Assembly: GCF_029255145.1 (NCBI RefSeq)
Contig: NZ_JAPUVQ010000027.1
Span: 1 to 64,000 of the forward strand
Reading direction: 5' to 3'
Length of the DNA: 64,000 bases
Origin: Accumulibacter sp003538495
GTDB lineage: Bacteria; Pseudomonadota; Gammaproteobacteria; Burkholderiales; Rhodocyclaceae
The translations under genes and the position numbers were made by a program. Shown one piece after another: positions 59,486 to 64,000 of this stretch. Positions within the stretch are counted from its first letter, which is position 1, and the number at the start of each line of letters is the position of its first letter. The notes under the pieces are model-generated. The model was given only the letters and a program-made list of their open reading frames with translations, searched no databases and was not told where the DNA came from.

Positions 59486-61198
59486 TTACAGGTCTTCGGC
59501 CAGGATCATGTCCGCCAGGCCCTTGCCGGCCGCCACCATCGGAAAGACGTTTGCCTTCTGATCGGTGATGAAGTCGATAAATACCAGATCGTCCTTGTGA
59601 TCGACGAGAGCCCTCTTCAACGCAGCCTCGACGTCCTCCGGCCGCTCTACGCGGATCCCGACGTGACCGTAGGCCTCCGCCAGCTTGACGAAGTCGGGCA
59701 GGGAGTCCATGTACGACTCCGAGTACCGACTGCCGTAAAACATCTCCTGCCACTGCCGGACCATTCCCAGGTAGCGGTTGTTGAGGTTGATGATCTTGAT
59801 TGGCAAACGAAACTGCTTGGCCGTCGACAGTTCCTGAATGCACATCTGGATCGAACCTTCGCCGGTCACGCAGACCACCTGTGCCTCCGGATTCGCCAGC
59901 GCGGCGCCCATGGCGTAAGGCAGCCCGACGCCCATCGTCCCGAGACCGCCGGAATTAAGCCAGCGGCGCGGCTGATCGAACTTGTAGTATTGCGCGGCCC
60001 ACATCTGGTGCTGACCGACATCGGACGTCACGATGGCCTTGCCACCGGTCAGTTCGTAGAGCTTCTCGATGACGTACTGGGGCATGATGACGTTCTTCTT
60101 CATGCGGTATTTCATGCATTGCGTGGCACGCCACTCTTCGATCTGCTTCCACCAGTCGGCGAGCACTCCCTGATCCGGGCCCGTGTTGCCGGCGTCGAGC
60201 AGTTTGAGCATCTCGTCGAGGACGTCCGGAACGTTACCAACGATCGGCACATCGACCTTGACCCGTTTGGAAATCGACGACGGGTCGATATCGATATGGA
60301 TGATCTTGCGCGGGATGGTGGCGAAGTTCATCGGATTGCCGATCACCCGGTCGTCGAAGCGCGCACCGATGGCCAGCAGCACGTCGCAGTGCTGCATTGC
60401 CAGGTTGGCCTCGACCGTGCCATGCATGCCCGGCATGCCGAGGAACTGCCGGTCGGTCGCCGGGTAGGCGCCCAGGCCCATCAAGGTATTGGTGATCGGA
60501 AAACCGAGGCGGCGTGTGAGCCTCGTCAATTGCTCCGAGCCATTGGAGAGAATCACGCCTCCGCCGGTGTACAGCATCGGGCGCTTGGCCTCCAGCAGTA
60601 GGTGCACGGCCTTCTTGATCTGTCCCAGGTGCCCCTTGACAACCGGGTTGTACGAACGCAACTGGATCGTCTCGGGATACTCGAATCTGCACTTGGCCGC
60701 CGTAATGTCCTTGGGAATATCGACCACCACCGGACCCGGACGACCGCTGTTGGCGATATCGAAAGCCTTCTTGATGGTCACCGCCAGATCGCGCACGTCC
60801 TTGACCAGGAAATTGTGCTTGACACAGGGTCGCGTAATGCCCACGGTATCGCATTCCTGGAACGCATCCTGCCCGATGTATTCGGTCGGTACCTGACCCG
60901 AGATGATCACCAGCGGGATCGAATCCATATAGGCCGTCGCGATGCCGGTGACCGCATTGGTCGCCCCGGGACCAGAGGTGACCAGGGCCACGCCGACCTT
61001 GGTGGTCGACCGCGCCAGACCGTCAGCGGCATGAACTGCCGCCTGTTCATGACGAACCAGAACGTGCTTGACCTGATCCTGCTTGAACAAGGCATCATAG
61101 AGGTGAAGGACGGCGCCCCCCGGATAGCCGAATACATAGTCGACCTTTTCTTCCTGCAGGCACCTGATTACAATCTCCGCACCGGTCATCATTGTCAT
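59486..61198 (-). CDS. ilvI: Acetolactate synthase large (catalytic) subunit
   Basis: A 570-residue TPP- and FAD-dependent enzyme forming acetolactate or acetohydroxybutyrate from pyruvate. The N-terminal domain has YVFGYPGGAVLHLYDAL with the TPP-activating Glu in VRHEQAAVHAADG; the TPP-binding domain has GEGSIQMCIQEL and NNRYLGMVRQWQ. I start at ATG 61198, with two further ATGs close by (61192, 61189). It starts the ilvI-ilvH-ilvC operon and is divergent from the sigma-factor gene over a 58-bp gap. I saw no attenuator. Confidence 0.96.
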   Translation of the reverse strand: MTMMTGAEIVIRCLQEEKVDYVFGYPGGAVLHLYDALFKQDQVKHVLVRHEQAAVHAADGLARSTTKVGVALVTSGPGATNAVTGIATAYMDSIPLVIISGQVPTEYIGQDAFQECDTVGITRPCVKHNFLVKDVRDLAVTIKKAFDIANSGRPGPVVVDIPKDITAAKCRFEYPETIQLRSYNPVVKGHLGQIKKAVHLLLEAKRPMLYTGGGVILSNGSEQLTRLTRRLGFPITNTLMGLGAYPATDRQFLGMPGMHGTVEANLAMQHCDVLLAIGARFDDRVIGNPMNFATIPRKIIHIDIDPSSISKRVKVDVPIVGNVPDVLDEMLKLLDAGNTGPDQGVLADWWKQIEEWRATQCMKYRMKKNVIMPQYVIEKLYELTGGKAIVTSDVGQHQMWAAQYYKFDQPRRWLNSGGLGTMGVGLPYAMGAALANPEAQVVCVTGEGSIQMCIQELSTAKQFRLPIKIINLNNRYLGMVRQWQEMFYGSRYSESYMDSLPDFVKLAEAYGHVGIRVERPEDVEAALKRALVDHKDDLVFIDFITDQKANVFPMVAAGKGLADMILAEDL

Positions 61199-61256
61199 TC
61201 CCGTCGCCCCAGCAAGCAAATTGCTCGAAAAAAGTCTGCAACGTTAAGGCTTCGGC

Positions 61257-61898
61257 TTGGATTGGTCAAGGCATTCACCGAAACCGCCGCCTGCGACAGC
61301 AGCATCCCACCCGACAACAGCAAGGATCGACGCTCTGGCCAGCCAACGCGAACTGTCAGATTTTCTCACTGCAGTCGAACGCCGTGCTTTCAAGCAAGCG
61401 ATGTTCGCAGTGCGCAATGAAGAGTCCGCGCTAGATATCGTCCAGGACACGATGATGAAGCTCGCCGAAAAGTACGGCGACCGCCCTGCCACCGAGTTGC
61501 CGATGCTTTTCCAGAGGATTCTGCAAAATACGATTCGCGACTACTATCGACGAAGCAAGGTACGGTCCTTGTGGACCACACTGCTATCCGCCCTTTCGCC
61601 GAGCGATGATGAGGATCACGACCCGCTGGAAACCATCAGTGGCGAATCGGGGTCCACGGTGCCCGACACCCCGCATGGCCAGTTCGAGCAGGCCCAGATC
61701 ATGGGAATGATCGAGAAAGAGATAGAATTGCTGCCTGGCCGTCAACGGGAAGCCTTCCTGTTGCGTTACTGGGAGGATATGGACGTTGCCGAAACTGCGT
61801 CGGTCATGGGCTGCTCAGAAGGCAGCGTCAAGACACACTGCTCTCGCGCCAACCACGCTCTCGCGGCAGCACTGAAAGCAAAGGGAGTAACCCTATGA
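61257..61898 (+). CDS. RNA polymerase sigma factor, ECF-like
   Basis: A 213-residue sigma-70-family factor. Region 2 has RAFKQAMFAVRNEESALDIVQDTMMKLAEKY (about residues 43-73) followed by LPMLFQRILQNTIRDYYRR (about 81-99); region 4 has LPGRQREAFLLRYWEDMDVAETASVMGCSEGSVKTHCSRANHAL near the end. A poorly conserved linker (about 100-140) separates them. The TTG at 61257, with AAGG about 8 nt upstream, is the first start; a later one would cut region 2. It overlaps the following DUF3619 gene by 4 nt. Confidence 0.88.
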   Translation: MDWSRHSPKPPPATAASHPTTARIDALASQRELSDFLTAVERRAFKQAMFAVRNEESALDIVQDTMMKLAEKYGDRPATELPMLFQRILQNTIRDYYRRSKVRSLWTTLLSALSPSDDEDHDPLETISGESGSTVPDTPHGQFEQAQIMGMIEKEIELLPGRQREAFLLRYWEDMDVAETASVMGCSEGSVKTHCSRANHALAAALKAKGVTL

Positions 61899-62272
61899 AT
61901 GAACTGCATTTTGCCTACAAAGCGAGGCAACATCTGAATTGCGGTCTGCGCGAGCTGCCGCCCGCAACGCGCGCGCGTCTGGAAGCCGCCAGGCAGCGGG
62001 CTCTGGCTCGGCAAAAAGTCGCCGTCCACCAATCGGTGCTGGCCACGACGGGCAGTTTCATCAACGACCACTGGGAAAACCTACACCTCAAGCAGGTTTT
62101 CGTGGCCCTGGCCCTCGTTGCCGGCGTTGCGACCTACACCTACTGGCAGGCGGATCAGAATATCGTGGAACTGGAGGCCATCGATAGCGCCCTGCTGGCC
62201 GGCGACCTGCCGGTTGCGGCACTCACCGACCGGGGCTTTGATGCATGGCTGAAAAGCTCCGCATCGCAGTAA
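61895..62272 (+). CDS. DUF3619 membrane protein (possible anti-sigma factor)
   Basis: A 125-residue bitopic protein: a helical cytoplasmic N-terminal part (about residues 1-65), one membrane helix (about 69-83, QVFVALALVAGVATYTYW) and a small periplasmic tail containing LPVAALTDRGFDAWLKS. Its size, topology and 4-nt overlap with the sigma-factor gene are what one expects of an anti-sigma factor. That role is my inference; DUF3619 has no proven function that I know. It overlaps the next gene by 28 nt. Confidence 0.8.
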   Translation: MNELHFAYKARQHLNCGLRELPPATRARLEAARQRALARQKVAVHQSVLATTGSFINDHWENLHLKQVFVALALVAGVATYTYWQADQNIVELEAIDSALLAGDLPVAALTDRGFDAWLKSSASQ

Positions 62273-62826
62273 TCCTCAGCAGTCTTGTTGCCGCTACGGG
62301 CTGGGCCGACGTGCTCAGCCCGGCGGCAATTGCGACGCCGGCGCAGCCGCAATGGAGCGAACTGACGGTGGAACAGAAAGTCGTCCTCGCCCCGCTCGGC
62401 TATGACTGGGATGCGATGGACTATCCCCGCCGGAAAAAATGGCTGGGAATAACGCGGCGTTTCTTCACCATGATGCCCGAAGAACAGCGTCGAATTCAGG
62501 GACAGATGCAGAATTGGGGACAGCTGACGCCCGAGCAAAGGCGTGTCGCACGCGAGAACTTCCTCGCCGCCAACAAACTGCCGGTCGATAAGAAGCAGGA
62601 ACTGCGGCAGAAATGGGAGGAATACTCCAGCCTGCCCGAAGAAGAAAAGGAAAGGCTGAAACAGGAAGCGGCCAGAATGCCGGCGGCCAAAGCAGGGCCG
62701 GCCAGCGGCGCGCCGGGCACCCTGAAGCCAAGCCCGCCGCCTCTGCTGCCGCCGGGCGGCCATCCGCCAGCGCCGACAACCACGCCAGGAGCATTGCCGG
62801 CCAACGCCACCGAAGCCAAGGACTGA
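62245..62826 (+). CDS. DUF3106 exported protein
   Basis: A 193-residue protein with a signal peptide (cleavage likely after ATGWA, about residue 21). The mature domain has WSELTVEQKVVLAPLGYDWDAMDYPRRKKWLGITRRFFTMMPEEQRRIQGQMQNWGQLTPEQRRVARENF, a repeat-like set of helices typical of DUF3106 (a periplasmic Spy-like pattern of L-T/P-E-x-R repeats). A long Pro/Ala-rich tail ends it. The function is unknown. Confidence 0.85.
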   Translation: MAEKLRIAVILSSLVAATGWADVLSPAAIATPAQPQWSELTVEQKVVLAPLGYDWDAMDYPRRKKWLGITRRFFTMMPEEQRRIQGQMQNWGQLTPEQRRVARENFLAANKLPVDKKQELRQKWEEYSSLPEEEKERLKQEAARMPAAKAGPASGAPGTLKPSPPPLLPPGGHPPAPTTTPGALPANATEAKD

Positions 62827-62830
62827 GCTG

Positions 62831-63256
62831 ATGCTGGTGCCGGAACCCGTCAGGCGACCAAGTATCGTGCGCCGTCTGGCCAGCATGTTCTATGAGTCCT
62901 TGTTGTTGCTTGCCGTCCTTACGGCGCTGGTCTTTCTGCCGCATTTCCTGTTGGGCGCCCTCGCCCATCAGTTTGCCACCCGAGTCGTGGTGCAGGCCCA
63001 CTTCTTTCTCGTATTGCTGGTCTATTTTCTCTGGTTCTGGAGCAATGGCGGTCAAACGCTGGCCATGAAAACGTGGCGGATCCGGCTGGTGACCGATGAA
63101 GGGCTGGCGGTTCGCCCGGCACAGGCTCTGCTCCGCTATCTGCTTTGCTGGCCCAGCATCGCCCTGGGCGGCGCGGGAATCTTGTGGGCACTGGTGGACC
63201 GCGACCATCTGTTCCTGCACGACCGGCTGGCCGGCACGCAACTGGTGATAAAATGA
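62831..63256 (+). CDS. RDD-family membrane protein
   Basis: A 141-residue inner-membrane protein with about three hydrophobic segments. It has the typical RDD pattern (RRLASMFYESLLLLAVLTALVFLPH, then WRIRLVTDEGLAVRPAQALLRYLL and DRDHLFLHDRLAGTQLV). The family's namesake Arg-Asp-Asp is not conserved in this protein. Its role is not known. It follows DUF3106 by 4 nt and ends convergent to lptG. Confidence 0.85.
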   Translation: MLVPEPVRRPSIVRRLASMFYESLLLLAVLTALVFLPHFLLGALAHQFATRVVVQAHFFLVLLVYFLWFWSNGGQTLAMKTWRIRLVTDEGLAVRPAQALLRYLLCWPSIALGGAGILWALVDRDHLFLHDRLAGTQLVIK

Positions 63257-63263
63257 GCGCCGA

Positions 63264-64000
63264 TCAGCGCCGCTCCACCCACCAGATCATGACCATCGCC
63301 GCCAACAGGAACAACGCCGATGGCGTTACCGCACTGAGCACCGGCGACCAGCTGTTGATCGCACCGAGATTCGAGAACAAACCGTTGAGCATGTGGAACA
63401 GCACGCCGGTCATCACCCCCGCGAAAATTTTCAGACCCACCCCATCGCCCCGGTAGTGCGTCCCGCCGAACGGCAGTGCCAACGCGACCATCACAAACGC
63501 CGCCAGCGGGTAGACCACCTTCTTCCAGAATGCTATGTCATAGCGATTGGTCGTCTGGCGATTTTCCGACAGGTGCCTGGTATAGGTGGACAGGTGGCGA
63601 AGCGACATTCGATCGGGTGAAACCATCAACACCGCGAGAATGTCCGGGTTCAGCGCCGATCGCCACAAGATCTCCGGCATCTTCTGCACTTCCGAACGTT
63701 CGGCGTGCAGGATGGTCTTCGCCACGCCGGTCAGCCGCCAACTGTCTGGGACAACGTACTCACCCGCTTCAGCTTCGGTAACCGAGTGCAACCTCGCACT
63801 CTGATCGAATTCGTAGATGCGGATTCCCCGTAAACGAGTATCCGGCAGGACCACCCGCACATTGATGAAACTGCGCTCATCCTTGACCCACAGGCCAGAA
63901 CGTAGATCCTGCCCGACCATCCGGCCACGTTCCTTCAAGCGCAGTTGATTGGCGGCCCGCTCGGCCGGCGGCGCCACATACTCGCCGATCAGAAAAGTGG
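63264..64000 (-). CDS. lptG: LPS export ABC transporter permease LptG (C-terminal part)
   Basis: The C-terminal 245 residues of LptG; the N-terminus lies beyond the window. The frame starts with FLIGEYVAPPAERAANQLR, matching the LptG GE.vaP...A segment. A periplasmic jellyroll-like domain follows, then three membrane helices (FWKKVVYPLAAFVMVALALPF, GLKIFAGVMTGVLFHMLNGLFSNLG and PSALFLLAAMVMIWW). LptG and LptF form the inner-membrane channel that lifts LPS to the Lpt bridge. It ends convergent with the RDD gene, 7 nt apart. Confidence 0.93.
   Translation of the reverse strand, partial: TFLIGEYVAPPAERAANQLRLKERGRMVGQDLRSGLWVKDERSFINVRVVLPDTRLRGIRIYEFDQSARLHSVTEAEAGEYVVPDSWRLTGVAKTILHAERSEVQKMPEILWRSALNPDILAVLMVSPDRMSLRHLSTYTRHLSENRQTTNRYDIAFWKKVVYPLAAFVMVALALPFGGTHYRGDGVGLKIFAGVMTGVLFHMLNGLFSNLGAINSWSPVLSAVTPSALFLLAAMVMIWWVERR

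Noticed and set aside
1..64000. CRISPR array, rRNA, tRNA or prophage
   Set aside because: I saw no regularly spaced direct repeats with spacers, no rRNA or tRNA-like segment and no phage structural genes. The only tandem repeats are the 25-bp units at 49836 and the short series at 14842.

Overview
The window is GC-rich, densely coded and almost certainly chromosomal DNA of a betaproteobacterium. The ilvI-ilvH-ilvC-pssA-leuA series, the sigma factor-DUF3619-DUF3106-RDD series, surE-pcm-nlpD-rpoS and rpsP-rimM-trmD-rplS all fit that class. With rquA and flagellar genes present, a Rhodocyclales member (for example a 'Candidatus Accumulibacter' or Dechloromonas relative) is my best guess. That placement is an inference from gene content, not a measured result. 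I saw no rRNA, tRNA, CRISPR array or prophage. The only mobile DNA is the tail of an IS1595-family transposase at the left edge.

Layout. 1-6.6 kb: transposase tail, a YbjQ-like protein, small envelope proteins, then (minus) dapA-bamC-metallo-hydrolase and a histone-deacetylase-like amidohydrolase. 6.6-11.5 kb (plus): MoxR ATPase, DUF58 protein, TgpA-type transglutaminase, MltB. 11.5-14.8 kb (minus): surE-pcm-nlpD-rpoS. 15.2-22.3 kb (plus): a flagellar filament block, fliC-flaG-fliD-fliS-fliT-fliK, an orphan FlhB C-domain and ycgR, with a near-perfect sigma-28 promoter before fliC. 22.3-26.5 kb (minus): rquA-frdABCD. 26.6-32.0 kb (minus): tatD, dadA, gmk-rpoZ-spoT. 32.1-33.3 kb: three small exported proteins.

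33.4-44.1 kb (minus) is the most interesting stretch. It is a compact twelve-gene operon joining type II secretion parts (GspG, GspF, GspE, a secretin) to type IV pilus-style PilM/N/O/P-like assembly proteins and three more prepilin-like proteins. A lytic transglycosylase leads it, and the secretin carries a C-terminal cohesin-like domain. A sigma-28-like -10 element lies just upstream, so the operon may be tied to flagellar gene control.

44.3-49.8 kb: sulfurtransferase and a SpoIIAA-like protein (minus), then xseB-ispA-dxs-folE2 (plus; isoprenoid and folate precursors). 49.8-52 kb (minus): rpsP-rimM-trmD-rplS, whose 3' end is repeated in tandem. 52.2-55.3 kb (plus): a PilZ-like protein, a decayed yihY (minus), wrbA and a DUF2069 protein. 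55.3-61.2 kb (minus): ilvI-ilvH-ilvC-pssA-leuA. 61.2-64 kb: sigma factor-DUF3619-DUF3106-RDD (plus) and the C-terminal part of lptG (minus), which runs off the window.

The second notable module is rquA directly upstream of frdABCD. RquA converts ubiquinone to rhodoquinone, the low-potential quinone that quinol:fumarate reductase can use. The neighbourhood therefore predicts anaerobic fumarate respiration through rhodoquinol.
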